In this document: positions 1 through 8,072 of the stretch, piece after piece
Layout: the number at the start of each line of letters is the position of its first letter
Position numbering within the stretch: position 1 is the first letter of the stretch
DNA from: Kitasatospora sp. MAP5-34
Lineage (GTDB): Bacteria; Actinomycetota; Actinomycetes; Streptomycetales; Streptomycetaceae
Direction of reading: 5' to 3'
Assembly: GCF_029894335.1 (NCBI RefSeq)
Contig: NZ_JARXZC010000001.1
Span: forward strand, 124,001-188,000
DNA: 64,000 nt
Made by a program: the position numbers and the translations under genes
The notes under the pieces: model-generated
The model's input: only the letters and a program-made list of their open reading frames with translations
Databases searched by the model: none
What the model was told of the DNA's origin: nothing

Positions 1-241
1 GGTGCCCGGCCTGAACCAGTTCTCCTGGCTGGTCCCCTCCCGCTGGGCGCTCGGGGCGATGTCCGCCAGCGTCGACCTGCACCGGATCTTCCCCACCAAG
101 CTCACCACCGACCCGCTGTTCCGGCCCACCCAGTCCACCTGGCTGCTCGACATGGGCCTGCTGGTGGGACTCTCCGTGCTGTTCGGCTTCCTGGTGATCC
201 GGCTGCTCCGGCGGCACGAACCCGCCATCATGCGCCGGTAG
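1..241 (+). CDS. ABC exporter, permease C-terminus (partial, 5' end outside window)
   Basis: Only the last 79 codons are in the window; the reading frame is open at the left edge. The fragment has a Trp/Pro-containing extracellular segment (residues QFSWLVPSRWALGAMSAS) followed by one strongly hydrophobic helix (LLDMGLLVGLSVLFGFLVI) and a basic tail ending RRHEPAIMRR. This is the usual end of the fused ATPase/ABC2-type permease exporters, often with FHA domains, found next to Ser/Thr kinase genes in streptomycetes. The stop lies 6 bases before the next start, so it is co-transcribed with the two genes downstream. The family call is from pattern memory of a short fragment; the substrate cannot be inferred. 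Confidence 0.6.
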   Translation, partial: VPGLNQFSWLVPSRWALGAMSASVDLHRIFPTKLTTDPLFRPTQSTWLLDMGLLVGLSVLFGFLVIRLLRRHEPAIMRR

Positions 242-247
242 CCGGTT

Positions 248-793
248 GTGGCCATGGACGACCCGTACGCCAATGCCGGTCCAGGCTTCCGGCCCACCCA
301 CGTCGTCCCCGAGGACGGGCTGCCGACCTGGGCCGCGCCCGACCCCTCCCACCCGACGGCCAGGCTCGACCCGCTGCTCCCCGTCCGGCTCGCCGAGACC
401 AGCGGTGACTGGGCCTGTGTGGTCTGCTCGAACGGCTGGTCCGCCTGGGTGGACGGCCGCCTCCTGGTCGCCCTCCCGCACCACCCGCCCGGCACCGCCC
501 GTCCGCTCACCACCACCGCCGACCCGCGCCCGCTGCTCGCCGAGCTGGAACGCTCCCTCGCCTCCTACCGGCGGCTGGTCGACGAACTCGCCGACGGGCG
601 GCTCGACCTGGAGACCTTCCGCCGGCGCAGCCACGGGCTGCGGGTCGGCGCGGTGCTGGACGGCCCGGCCGCCTGGCTGCTCGACCTCGACCAGGGGCGC
701 TGGTACTTCTGCGACGGCGCCCGGCTCCAGACGTACGCCACGGTCGAGCCGGTGCCGACCGAACACGTGCCGACCGAGGCCGGTGACGCATGA
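248..793 (+). CDS. Conserved hypothetical protein between ABC exporter and kinase genes
   Basis: This is a 181-residue soluble protein with no signal peptide and no membrane segment. GTG at 248 and ATG at 254 are both possible starts, two codons apart. It contains a small Trp-rich region (WACVVCSNGWSAWVDGRLL, about residues 55-73) with a CxxC pair, then a helical middle (residues 105-130) and a second Trp-rich patch (GRWYFCDGARLQTY). The stop overlaps the kinase start (ATGA at 790), which implies translational coupling and a shared role with the kinase and the exporter. I do not recognise a named family. A regulatory or accessory role to the kinase/exporter system is inference from position only. 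Confidence 0.7.
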   Translation: MAMDDPYANAGPGFRPTHVVPEDGLPTWAAPDPSHPTARLDPLLPVRLAETSGDWACVVCSNGWSAWVDGRLLVALPHHPPGTARPLTTTADPRPLLAELERSLASYRRLVDELADGRLDLETFRRRSHGLRVGAVLDGPAAWLLDLDQGRWYFCDGARLQTYATVEPVPTEHVPTEAGDA

Positions 794-1761
794 GCGCGCC
801 GCTGGACCTGAGCGGGCAGCAACTCGCCGGCTACCGGCTGGACAAGGTGATCGGGCGCGGCGGGATGGCGGTGGTCTACCAGGCGGAGGACCTGCGGCTC
901 GGCCGGATCGTCGCCGTCAAGCTGCTCGCCCCCGAACTCGCCCGCAACGACGTCTTCCGGCAGCGGTTCGCCCGCGAGTCGAAGATCGCGGCGGCCATCG
1001 ACCACCCGCACATCGTCCCGGTCTACGAGGCGGGCGAGGCGGACGGCATGCTCTACATCGCGATGCGCTACGTGCGCGGACGCGACCTGCGGGCGCTGCT
1101 GGACCGCCAGGGCCCGCTGTCCGTCCGCCAGACCGTCCGGATCACCACCCAGGTCGCCTCCGCGCTCGACGCCGCGCACGCCCACGACCTGGTCCACCGG
1201 GACGTCAAACCCGGCAACATCCTGATCGCCGAGGGCACCGACGCCGAGCACCCCGAGCACGTCTACCTGACCGACTTCGGCCTGACCAAGAAGTCGCTCT
1301 CACTGACCGGACTGACCACGGTCGGCCAGTTCGTCGGCACCCTCGACTACGTCGCGCCCGAGCAGATCTCCGGCAAGCCCGTGGACGGCCGCTGCGACGT
1401 CTACAGCCTGGCCTGCGTGGTCCACGAGGAACTCACCGGAGCGCCGCCGTTCCGCCGTGACGACGACCTGGCGCTGCTCTGGGCCCACCTGAACGACCCG
1501 GCCCCGGCACCCACCACGCTCCGCCCCGACCTGCCCGCCGCCCTCGACGCGGTGCTCGCCAAGGCCCTCGCCAAGACCCCGGGCGAGCGCTACGACAGCT
1601 GCCTCGGCTTCGTCGCGGCGCTCCGGGCGGCGGGCGAGACGGCGGACGGTCGGGCGGCCGTTCCCACCCCGACCGAGGTGATCCCGGCGCTGCCCGAGCG
1701 GTCGGCGAGTCCCCCGATGCCGCCCGCCTGGGCGCTGCCGGTCTTCGTGGTCGGTGATTAG
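790..1761 (+). CDS. Ser/Thr protein kinase (Hanks/PknB type, soluble)
   Basis: The 323-residue protein is a full eukaryotic-like kinase domain. Visible landmarks are the glycine loop GRGGMA (22-27), the ATP-binding Lys44 (VAVKLL), the catalytic loop HRDVKPGN (136-143), the DFG motif (162-164), an activation segment with Thr residues (TGLTTVGQFVGT) and the APE-like APEQ (189-192). The C-terminal 50 residues are Pro/Ala-rich and contain no transmembrane helix and no PASTA repeats, so this is a cytoplasmic kinase unlike classical PknB. It is translationally coupled to the preceding hypothetical gene (ATGA overlap). Given the neighbouring exporter, which in this family commonly carries FHA phosphothreonine-binding domains, phosphorylation of the exporter or its partners is a reasonable inference. 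Confidence 0.93.
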   Translation: MSAPLDLSGQQLAGYRLDKVIGRGGMAVVYQAEDLRLGRIVAVKLLAPELARNDVFRQRFARESKIAAAIDHPHIVPVYEAGEADGMLYIAMRYVRGRDLRALLDRQGPLSVRQTVRITTQVASALDAAHAHDLVHRDVKPGNILIAEGTDAEHPEHVYLTDFGLTKKSLSLTGLTTVGQFVGTLDYVAPEQISGKPVDGRCDVYSLACVVHEELTGAPPFRRDDDLALLWAHLNDPAPAPTTLRPDLPAALDAVLAKALAKTPGERYDSCLGFVAALRAAGETADGRAAVPTPTEVIPALPERSASPPMPPAWALPVFVVGD

Positions 1762-1847
1762 GCCGGATGCGGTCGGGCATCGGCTGTCGGGCCTCAGCGA
1801 CTGGGTTCAGGGATCCGGGCCTCAGCGATCGGGCCGGATGCGGTCGG
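1761..1847. repeat. Duplicated fragment of the streptophobe gene end
   Basis: A 16-base word (GGCCGGATGCGGTCGG) occurs at 1761-1776 and again at 1832-1847. A 13-base word (CGGGCCTCAGCGA) occurs at 1788-1800 and 1817-1829. The right-hand copies encode the last residues and stop of the minus-strand streptophobe gene, so the left-hand copies look like a local duplication of that gene end, lying between two convergent genes. The different offsets (71 and 29 bases) mean that it is not one simple tandem duplication. Confidence 0.75.
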
Positions 1848-3087
1848 CGATCAGGCCGCCCAGCGCGCCGGCCAGTGCGCCCCAGAGCGCGGCCAGCGGT
1901 ACGGAGATCAGCAGGTCGGGCTGCAGGGACACCCCGCCGCTCCCGCCGAGGCCCAGCAGGGAGAGCCCGTACGAGGCCGAGAGCCGGGTGAGCAGCCCGA
2001 TCAGCAGCATGGCGGCGGCCAGGGCCACGCCCAGGTGCGCCGCGTACTGCCACAGGCGCAGCCCGGACGGCGAGCGCAGCGCCGCCACGACCCCGGTGAG
2101 CAGCAGCAGAACGGCGCCGAGGACGAGCAGCAGCCAGGCCCGCCCGTCCTGCTGGGCCAGCGAACCGAGGTTCAGGGTGGTGTCGCGCGAGCCTGAGGTC
2201 TTCAGCACGGCTGCGAGCGCCTCGGGCATCGGGAGTCCGAGGCTGCCGCCGAGGTGTCCGTGCCAGGAGGCGCCGAGGCCGAGGCCGAGGCCCAGCCAGG
2301 CGAGGTTGGGCAGGCCGAGCAGCAGCACGGAGAAGGTGTTGCGGGCGTGCCCGTCGGTGGCGGCGGAGGCGAGCCCGGCCAGCAGCCCGATGCCGACGTA
2401 CCCGAGCAGCAGTACCAGCACGGCGTGCCCGGCCGGGCGTACGGCGGCCTGGTAACGGAGCAGCGGGCTCGGCAGCGGCGCCCGGCGGGAGACCGCGACG
2501 GTGAGGACCAGCACGACCACCACCCAGAGCAGCGCGTGGGCGAGGGTCGACAGCGGCTCGGTACGGAAGCCGACCGTCGGCGCGCCGCCGAACACGCCGC
2601 CCAGCTCGTCGAGGAGCGGGTTGCCGGTCGAGAGCGTGAAGGTGTGCTGGGCGGCCAGCCGGACCAGCAGGAGCAGGCCCGTCCAGAGCAACGCCGTCCG
2701 GATGACCCGTCCGGCCAGATCACCGGGCGTCACGACCGCGTGCAGGCGCAGCGGCCACAGGAACACCGCCCCGGCGGTCAGCGCGCCGACCAACGCCACC
2801 GAGAGCGGCAGCACGGTGATCCCGCCGTGCGCCTCGGCCACGAACGCGGCGCTGCCGGTCAGGTCCACCGGTACTCCGACGGCCGTCAGCACGGTGACGG
2901 CCAGCACGGCGGGGAACGAGCCGCCCGGCAGCTCGCGGGCATGCGCGGACCAGAGGCCCAGCGCGGCCACCGCCGTCATGGCGAGCAGGGCCGCGAGTGC
3001 GACCACGAGGGCCTCGGCCCAGGCGCGCAGGGCGCCGGGGGCGAGGGCTCCGGGGGTGGGGGTCGGGGGATCGGCGTTCCGGTACAC
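1822..3087 (-). CDS. Streptophobe family multi-pass membrane protein
   Basis: The protein has 421 residues from the GTG at 3087. After a short Pro-rich N-terminus it is a polytopic membrane protein with about ten hydrophobic helices, such as ALVVALAALLAMTAVAAL and AWLLLVLGAVLLLLTGVVAAL, ending ALGGLIADRIRPDR. The architecture and composition match the actinobacterial 'streptophobe' family, whose function is unknown. The exact start is uncertain: the frame is open further upstream into the promoter region shared with the DUF6777 gene, but 3087 leaves a sensible intergenic gap. It converges on the kinase gene and diverges from the DUF6777 gene. Streptophobe, DUF6777 and FHA/kinase/exporter genes commonly sit together, which suggests one envelope-associated system. 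Confidence 0.75.
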   Translation of the reverse strand: MYRNADPPTPTPGALAPGALRAWAEALVVALAALLAMTAVAALGLWSAHARELPGGSFPAVLAVTVLTAVGVPVDLTGSAAFVAEAHGGITVLPLSVALVGALTAGAVFLWPLRLHAVVTPGDLAGRVIRTALLWTGLLLLVRLAAQHTFTLSTGNPLLDELGGVFGGAPTVGFRTEPLSTLAHALLWVVVVLVLTVAVSRRAPLPSPLLRYQAAVRPAGHAVLVLLLGYVGIGLLAGLASAATDGHARNTFSVLLLGLPNLAWLGLGLGLGASWHGHLGGSLGLPMPEALAAVLKTSGSRDTTLNLGSLAQQDGRAWLLLVLGAVLLLLTGVVAALRSPSGLRLWQYAAHLGVALAAAMLLIGLLTRLSASYGLSLLGLGGSGGVSLQPDLLISVPLAALWGALAGALGGLIADRIRPDR

Positions 3088-3250
3088 GCTCTCCAGACTG
3101 GGTGACGTGGGCGGCTTCGGCGACCTCTCCGGTGCTTGCGGTAGGGCAGGTCGGCGTGGGTCCGGGGTGCGGGTCAGCGGTTGCGGAGTGGTGTGCGGCT
3201 GCGCAGACAATGAGGCCGACGGGGGAGCCAGCAGAGTCGTGGAGGCGATC

Positions 3251-4519
3251 GTGAGTTCCCTGCCGCCGTCGGAGCCGTTCCCCGAGCCGCCGTCCGGTCC
3301 GCCGTCCGGGGGAGGCTCCGGTGCGGCTTCGGGACCACCGTCGGGACCGCTGTCCGGGCCCTCCGGCGGGGCGGCGGGCCCGCCCTCCCAGCCGCCGCTC
3401 CAGTCCCAACCGCCCTCCCAGCCGCCCGGTGGGCCCCGGACGCTGGTCGTCGCCTCCGGCGGGCGGCCCCGGCGGCCGTGGTGGCGTGGCCCGCGCGGCC
3501 TCGCGTTGGGGGCAGGCGTGCTGGTGGCTGCCGCCGCCGTGACGGTGGTGCTGACCAACCAGAGCGGTAGCGGCAAGAGCACCGTCCAGGCCGGTTCGCA
3601 GGTCGCCCTGCAACCGTTGGCCGCAACCGGGCCGGACCCGTTCACCGGTTCGGTCGCGGCGGCCCCTGTCACTCCGTCGGCTGCGTCCGTGTCGGCGAGT
3701 AGCACCGCTGGTGGCGAGCGGACCGTCCAGGGTTCGGACGTGGGCCTCTACGGCGGAAGCACGCAGACGGCCAGCTGCGACGTGCCCAAGCTGTCGGGGT
3801 TCCTCGCCAGCGCCGCGAACGAGGCCAAGGCCCGGGCCTGGGCCGGCGCCGAGGGCATCGACCCGAGTTCCATCGCCGACTACCTGCGCTCCCTCACACC
3901 GGTGGTCCTGCGGGCCGACACCCGCGTGACCAACCACGGCTTCAGAAACGGCGCGGCGGCGCCCTTCCAGTCCGTCCTGCAGACGGGGACGGCGGTGCTC
4001 GTCGATTCGCGGGGTCTGCCCAGGGTCCGCTGCGCCTGCGGAAACCCGCTGCTGCCGCCCGCCGTGCTGAGCACCGCCCCGACCTTCACCGGCACGCCGT
4101 GGCAGGACTTCAAGGTCTACACCGTCGTCGTGGTCATCCCGGCCCCGACCCCGGTGGACAGGATCGTGGTGGTCGACCCGTCGAGCGGCCAGTCCTTCGC
4201 GGCCCCGGTCGGAGGATTCAGTGTCAGCGCTTCGGCTTCCGGGCCGTCGTCGTCGGGGTCGGCGTCTACGTCTACGTCGGGGTCGGCGTCGGGATCTGCG
4301 TCCGGCTCGGCTTCAGCTTCGACCTCGGGTTCGGTGTCGGGTTCGGGCTCGGTGTCGTCGTCGCAGTCCGCCGCGTCGTCCGCGTCCTCTGCAGCCGCCT
4401 CGTCCTCCGCGCCATCCGGCTCGGGCTCCAGCTCCAGCTCGGGCTCGGGCTCGGCATTGGCACGGCGGTCCGGATCGCCGTCCGGCTCCCTCTCGCCGCA
4501 ATCGTCCACTGCTTCGTAA
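3251..4519 (+). CDS. DUF6777-type membrane-anchored protein with Ser-rich tail
   Basis: The GTG start at 3251 follows GGAGG at 3241-3245, which decides it over earlier in-frame starts. The 422-residue product has a Pro/Ser/Gly-rich cytoplasmic N-terminus (1-75), a basic stop-transfer patch (RPRRPWWRG), one membrane helix (about 83-102) and an extracellular domain of about 200 residues. That domain has paired cysteines (ASCDVPK; RVRCACGNP) and ends in a beta-rich part (VYTVVVVIPAPTPVDRIVVVD). The last 100 residues are almost pure Ser with Ala/Gly (from about 324), which is low-complexity wall-spanning or linker material. The core matches DUF6777, which is of unknown function. It is divergent from the streptophobe gene. 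Confidence 0.82.
   Translation: MSSLPPSEPFPEPPSGPPSGGGSGAASGPPSGPLSGPSGGAAGPPSQPPLQSQPPSQPPGGPRTLVVASGGRPRRPWWRGPRGLALGAGVLVAAAAVTVVLTNQSGSGKSTVQAGSQVALQPLAATGPDPFTGSVAAAPVTPSAASVSASSTAGGERTVQGSDVGLYGGSTQTASCDVPKLSGFLASAANEAKARAWAGAEGIDPSSIADYLRSLTPVVLRADTRVTNHGFRNGAAAPFQSVLQTGTAVLVDSRGLPRVRCACGNPLLPPAVLSTAPTFTGTPWQDFKVYTVVVVIPAPTPVDRIVVVDPSSGQSFAAPVGGFSVSASASGPSSSGSASTSTSGSASGSASGSASASTSGSVSGSGSVSSSQSAASSASSAAASSSAPSGSGSSSSSGSGSALARRSGSPSGSLSPQSSTAS
4220..4519 (+). repeat. Ser-codon low-complexity tract
   Basis: About 300 bases are built from repeated TCGGGCTCG/TCGGCTTCG-like words encoding the Ser/Ala/Gly tail of the DUF6777 protein. Its regularity produces spurious long open frames on both strands here and makes length variation by slippage likely. 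Confidence 0.8.
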
Positions 4520-4562
4520 GCTACGGGCTCGTCCACGGCCGGGTAGGGAGCAGACTGGGGAC

Positions 4563-4775
4563 ATGTGCCGAAGTATCAAGACGCTCAGGCCACCGGTGAC
4601 GCCGGAGGTCACCCAGGACGACATCCACGCGGCGGCGTTGCAGTACGTCCGCAAGGTCTCCGGGTTCCGGCAACCCGCCGCTCACAACCGTGACGCGTTC
4701 GACCGCGCGGTGGACACCATCGCGGACGCCACCCGCGAGTTGCTCGCCGACCTGGTGGTCCGGGGCGCTCAGTAG
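4563..4775 (+). CDS. DUF2277 family protein
   Basis: This is a 70-residue protein beginning MCRSIKTLRPP and containing the family's near-invariant ALQYVRKVSGF block (about residues 24-34) and a helical ending (FDRAVDTIADATRELLADLV). The whole length matches DUF2277, a small actinobacterial family of unknown function whose members start MCRxI. There is no signal peptide or membrane segment. The start is fixed by the family's conserved N-terminus. It stands alone between the DUF6777 gene and another small gene. Confidence 0.9.
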   Translation: MCRSIKTLRPPVTPEVTQDDIHAAALQYVRKVSGFRQPAAHNRDAFDRAVDTIADATRELLADLVVRGAQ

Positions 4776-4844
4776 TACGTCTGCCCCGCAGCTCCGGCGC
4801 TTCGCCCGGTGGCGGGATCGAATCCCGGCTTGGAGCATCCTGGC

Positions 4845-5072
4845 ATGAAGCAGCAAGAGGGAAGCCCGGCGACAGTCCGGCTCGTCAACGAGGAGGGCCA
4901 CGTCAATCCCGGTGTCACGGCCTCCGGCGCACCCACGGGCAGCGTGTACGTGGACAGCCGGGGGTGGGTGTGGGTCAAGCAGGACGGGAGGCCCCTCGTC
5001 TCGTACCCGCCGCACATGGTCGCCCGGATCGAGTGGGAGACGGACAGCATTCCATCGTGCTACGGCGCGTAG
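4845..5072 (+). CDS. Small hypothetical protein, Trp/Val-rich
   Basis: This is a 75-residue protein starting MKQQEG. The frame is open further upstream to ATG 4809, but the shorter start leaves a normal spacer. The core (SVYVDSRGWVWVKQDGRPLVSYPPHMVARIEW) looks like a compact beta-strand protein with alternating hydrophobic residues. No membrane segment, signal or known motif was recognised. Codon use has the expected high third-position GC, which supports that it is real. Confidence 0.5.
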   Translation: MKQQEGSPATVRLVNEEGHVNPGVTASGAPTGSVYVDSRGWVWVKQDGRPLVSYPPHMVARIEWETDSIPSCYGA

Positions 5073-5116
5073 GGGCGCGCTGAACCGTCGGCGCGCACGA
5101 CCATCACGCCGGGCGG

Positions 5117-5401
5117 TCAGAACGGCTCGGTGCCGCGACCGTTGATCTCCATGTGAAATGCTCCGGCAGCATGCTCAACAGCGACGAAGCTCCCGTCCCG
5201 CCCGTCCGGCAGCCGCAGCTTGCCCCAGCGATTGCCGGGGACCGCCCAGAAACTGTCGTCGAGATCCGCGCTCCGATCGGCCTGCACGGTGCCCCACCAG
5301 CGGGAAAGGTCGTTGGCGGGGTGGTCGGCGTACAGGTCGACCTCGACGGGAATTGCCTGGCCGCCGCAGAGCACATTGGCGGGCCCGTGGTACCTGCTCA
5401 T
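5117..5401 (-). CDS. DUF4873-like small protein
   Basis: The protein has 94 residues from ATG at 5401. The pattern is YxGPANV-x5-IPVEVDLYA at residues 4-24, then RWWGTVQ (about 34-40), LRLPDGRDGSF (about 61-71) and a terminal GRGTEPF. This resembles the small beta-rich domain DUF4873, in which a short 'modifier' strand set is followed by a WxGxV turn. The family match is from memory and is tentative. No catalytic residues are evident. It is transcribed away from the next gap and convergent with the small gene before it. Confidence 0.6.
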   Translation of the reverse strand: MSRYHGPANVLCGGQAIPVEVDLYADHPANDLSRWWGTVQADRSADLDDSFWAVPGNRWGKLRLPDGRDGSFVAVEHAAGAFHMEINGRGTEPF

Positions 5402-5826
5402 GTTCCCAGATTAGGCCGGGCCGCTCCCGCTGGCCCATCACACAGCGGGCAGCGGGCCAGGCCGTGCCCTGGCGATCATGAGCCGAGCCGGATGACCACC
5501 TACTCGGCAGTAGGCCCGCTTGGTGCCCCTACGGATTGCAAGTCGTCGACGAGTGGCCTCTCGGGCCGGCGTTGGGGCATGCGACGAGGCGGTGGATTGC
5601 GCGGGCGACACAGCAAAGCGATCCCGGCGCGCGCGGGGATCTCGGGGACCTCTTTGTATACCTCGATCGCGAGCCGGGCGCCGGTGACCGCCAAGATGGC
5701 GATCTTGATCATCCTATTCGAACTACTGTTGCCGTCGTGACCCGTTCGGGGGGCTTGCGAGCAGGTCGTGCAGCGGGCGGCTGAGCTCGTCGGCGAGATG
5801 CCGGTACTGCTCCGGTGTCGTGACTC
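5402..5826. other. Intergenic stretch without a convincing gene; possible decayed coding
   Basis: There are 425 bases of visibly lower GC than the neighbours. The minus strand carries a 70-codon open frame (5500-5712, beginning MIKIAILAVTGARL). Just upstream of it is an in-frame stretch (about 5713-5815) reading TPEQYRHLADELSRPLHDLL that has no start codon. Both look like pieces of former coding sequence rather than functional genes. The rest shows no promoter, hairpin or RNA that I can support. Confidence 0.4.
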
Positions 5827-6576
5827 TTAGGTGTCCGAGGGCGCTGTGGACGGCTGTCCGCCGAACTCGAGGAGGGTCTCCTCGACGATCGCGTTCAGGC
5901 TGCTGTGGTGGGCGCCCCGCCAGTAGACCTGGCCGCAGTCCGTGCACTGGGCGAACGTGTCGTACGAGCGCTCGGTGCCGTGTTCGAGTTTGTCGTGCAG
6001 GGCTTCCTTGGTGGTGGCGTGGAGGACTCCGTTGCAGGCCGTGCACCTGGACCACGGGGTGAGGGGCGGTGCGAAGCGGGACAGGACGTCCTTGAGCTGC
6101 TCGGCGGGCCGGTGGCTGTAGACGTACGCGCCCGCCCAGAGTTCCCGGCGGCGCAGCAGCCCCCGGTCGCGGGAGAGCATCACGCGCTGGTCGGCGGCCG
6201 ACCGGGCGGCCAGGGCGGCGTCGCCGATGTCCACGCTCTCGTAGGCGGTGTCGACGCCCAGCAGCCGCAGCCGCCTCGCGAGCGTGCCGAGGTGGACGTC
6301 CAGCAGGAACCGGGCCGGGCCCGGGAGCGGCTGAGGCCGCGTCACACCGAGTACGGCGATCTCGTCGCCGCCGGCCGGGATGTGCGAGGCCGGCACCGTC
6401 TGCCCGTCAGCCGTCAGCGCTCCGACCTCGGTGAGCGGAACCCCGAGGGACTCCACGACGTGTCCGAGCGTCGAGGCGCCGTCGGTACGTACCGCCGAAC
6501 GTGCTGTTCGCTGCGCCGCAGCGACGAAAACATGCAGCTCGGGGGCAAAGCTGATCCAGATCTCCGGTCTCTCCAC
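5827..6576 (-). CDS. Mut7-C RNase-domain protein with N-terminal ubiquitin-like domain
   Basis: The protein has 249 residues from the GTG at 6576 (VERPEIWISF). The N-terminal 80 residues form a Mut7-C ubiquitin/ThiS-like fold (ending PAGGDEIAVLGVTRPQP). The remainder is the Mut7-C domain: a PIN-like nuclease core (FLLDVHLGTLARRLRLLG, with the putative metal-binding Asp, and VMLSRDRGLLRR) followed by a four-cysteine zinc ribbon (CTAC about 179-182, CTDC about 216-219). The family is thought to act as RNA nucleases or tRNA/mRNA quality-control factors, but function is not established in bacteria. An upstream in-frame start at 6642 exists but adds residues unlike the family. Confidence 0.88.
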   Translation of the reverse strand: MERPEIWISFAPELHVFVAAAQRTARSAVRTDGASTLGHVVESLGVPLTEVGALTADGQTVPASHIPAGGDEIAVLGVTRPQPLPGPARFLLDVHLGTLARRLRLLGVDTAYESVDIGDAALAARSAADQRVMLSRDRGLLRRRELWAGAYVYSHRPAEQLKDVLSRFAPPLTPWSRCTACNGVLHATTKEALHDKLEHGTERSYDTFAQCTDCGQVYWRGAHHSSLNAIVEETLLEFGGQPSTAPSDT

Positions 6577-6675
6577 CTGGTCAGCATGCCAGCGGCCGGC
6601 GGGCGATCGCCAATGCTTTCCGGTCCGTGCTGCGCGGGACATGGTGTCCGACCGGGCGGTGCGGGCCTGCCGCCG

Positions 6676-7383
6676 CTACGCCGTGCCGGGCCCGGCGTGG
6701 TGCTCGGCCGCCGCGCGGGCCTCGACCAGGCCGGACTCGTAGGCGGCGATCACTGCTTGGGCGCGGTCGCGTACCTGGAGTTTGCCGAAGATGCTCGTGA
6801 TGTAGTTCTTGACCGTGGAGACGCTGATGTCCAGCGTGCGCGAGATCTCGGCGTTGTCGAGGCCGGTGGCGATCAGGAGCCACACCTCGAGCTCGCGGGG
6901 CGTGAGTTCGCCCAGGCTCGGGGTGGGTGGCTGCGGGCGCTGGGGCGTTCTGACGTAGGCGGAGATCAGGCGGGTGAGCAGGCGCGGGGCGACGGCGGCC
7001 TCGCCGGTGTGGACGGTGCGGATCGCCGCCGTCAGCTCCTCCGGGGAGATGTCCTTGGGCAGGAATCCGTAGGCGCCCGCTCGCAGGGCGGCGACGACGT
7101 ACTCGTCCATGTCGAAGGTGCTCAGGGCCAGCACCCGGCACGCGGGCAGCTCGGCCGCGAGCCGCTCGGTCGCCGCGACTCCGTCCAGGACGGGCATCCG
7201 GATGTCCATCACGACGACATCGGGCCGGAACCGGTGGGCGAGGACGACGGCCTGTTCGCCGTTCTCGGCCTCGGCCACCACCTCGAACGACGGGTCGGGG
7301 GCCAGGATCAGGGCCATACCCCGTCGCACCAGCGGCTGGTCGTCCGCGATCAGGACGGTGATCTTCTCGGTGGCCCCGCTCAT
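6676..7383 (-). CDS. NarL/FixJ-type response regulator
   Basis: The protein has 235 residues. The receiver domain carries the acidic pocket Asp14-Asp15 and phospho-acceptor Asp60 (VVVMDIRMP), the switch Thr/Ser region (ALSTFD) and Lys in FLPKD. The LuxR-type helix-turn-helix follows at about 163-225 (LTPRELEVWLLIATG...SVSTVKNYITSIFGKL). The start codon overlaps the stop of the upstream kinase remnant (ATGA at 7380-7383), so this was the second gene of a two-component operon. Because the kinase is broken, the regulator is now an orphan, or is phosphorylated by another kinase or by small phosphodonors. Confidence 0.95.
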   Translation of the reverse strand: MSGATEKITVLIADDQPLVRRGMALILAPDPSFEVVAEAENGEQAVVLAHRFRPDVVVMDIRMPVLDGVAATERLAAELPACRVLALSTFDMDEYVVAALRAGAYGFLPKDISPEELTAAIRTVHTGEAAVAPRLLTRLISAYVRTPQRPQPPTPSLGELTPRELEVWLLIATGLDNAEISRTLDISVSTVKNYITSIFGKLQVRDRAQAVIAAYESGLVEARAAAEHHAGPGTA

Positions 7384-7740
7384 CGGAGCAGCCCCTCTCC
7401 CTCGCCCGGTGTCAGTGGCAGGCCGGCGGCCACCCCGAACCCACCGGTGTCGAGCCCGCCGGCCTCCAGGGTGCCGCCCAGCAGGGCGACGCGTTCGTGC
7501 ATGCCGATCAGACCGTACCCGGTCCGGTCCGCCGCTCCACCCACTGCCCCGCCCTGCCCCGTCCCGGCGGCGCCCGCGCCGTCGTCGCGCACCTCGACGG
7601 TGACCCGGTCCGGACGGTGCGTCAGCTGGAATTGGGCCCTGGCCCGGCCGGCCGCAGCAGGGCCCTGGGGTGGGTCCGGGACCAGGAGTACGGTCCTGGC
7701 CAGCGGCCCTCCGGAGGGCCCTGGGCCCCGGGCGCGTTCA
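7380..7740 (-). pseudogene. Sensor histidine kinase remnant (C-terminal ATPase domain only)
   Basis: The last 85 codons read cleanly as the end of a NarX/DesK-type HATPase: the N2/D box VTVEVRDDGAG and the G box GYGLIGMHERVALLGGTLEAG. Upstream, the expected N-box (EALTNxxRHAGPARA) is present only as a frameshifted echo around 7660-7700. No dimerisation/phospho-acceptor or membrane part exists before 7740. The stop overlaps the response-regulator start, as in an intact two-component pair. This is a truncated, frameshifted gene; a functional kinase can be ruled out from what is here. Confidence 0.75.
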
Positions 7741-7868
7741 TCCTGCGCTCGGACGAACAAGGGGGCCGCCGCGTGATGGTCTGGAGACGGCCCGGGAACC
7801 CGGCGCCGAACTCCCCACCCCGGAGGACACTTTGATCCGCGCCCTGACCGGATTCTCCACCAGAAATC

Positions 7869-8015
7869 CTGGTGCCCGCGCTGGCCGCGCTGCTCGGCCG
7901 GGGCATCTGGTGGCCGGTCCGCCCGGGTCGCGGCGCGGGCCACCGTCAGCCGCAGCCGCCGTACCGGGTGCACGAGCCGGAGCCGGATTCCCGGCAGCTG
8001 ACGTACGGCAGCTGA
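7869..8015 (+). pseudogene. MMPL/RND transporter C-terminal scrap
   Basis: Forty-eight codons ending at TGA 8013-8015 begin LVPALAALLGRGIWWP and continue with an Arg/Pro/Gln-rich tail. LVPAxxALLGxxxWWP is the hallmark of the last membrane helix and end of MMPL-family transporters. There is no start codon or transporter body upstream, where instead the decayed kinase lies on the other strand. It marks a deletion joining two former gene ends. Confidence 0.6.
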
Positions 8016-8072
8016 CGTTCGGCCGCTGAGTAGGGGCCAACTCCGGCAGCACCACGGCCGGGCGCAGCAGAA

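Noticed and set aside
4815..4845. tRNA-like T-arm (GGGATCGAATCCC) before a small gene
   Set aside because: Only this arm resembles a tRNA. No anticodon arm, D-arm or acceptor pairing could be found nearby, and no integrase gene suggests an attachment site.
5500..5712. 70-residue minus-strand gene beginning MIKIAILAVTG
   Set aside because: Second half is Pro/Arg-rich low-quality sequence, no family is recognised, and an adjacent coding-like fragment lacks a start; treated as decayed DNA.
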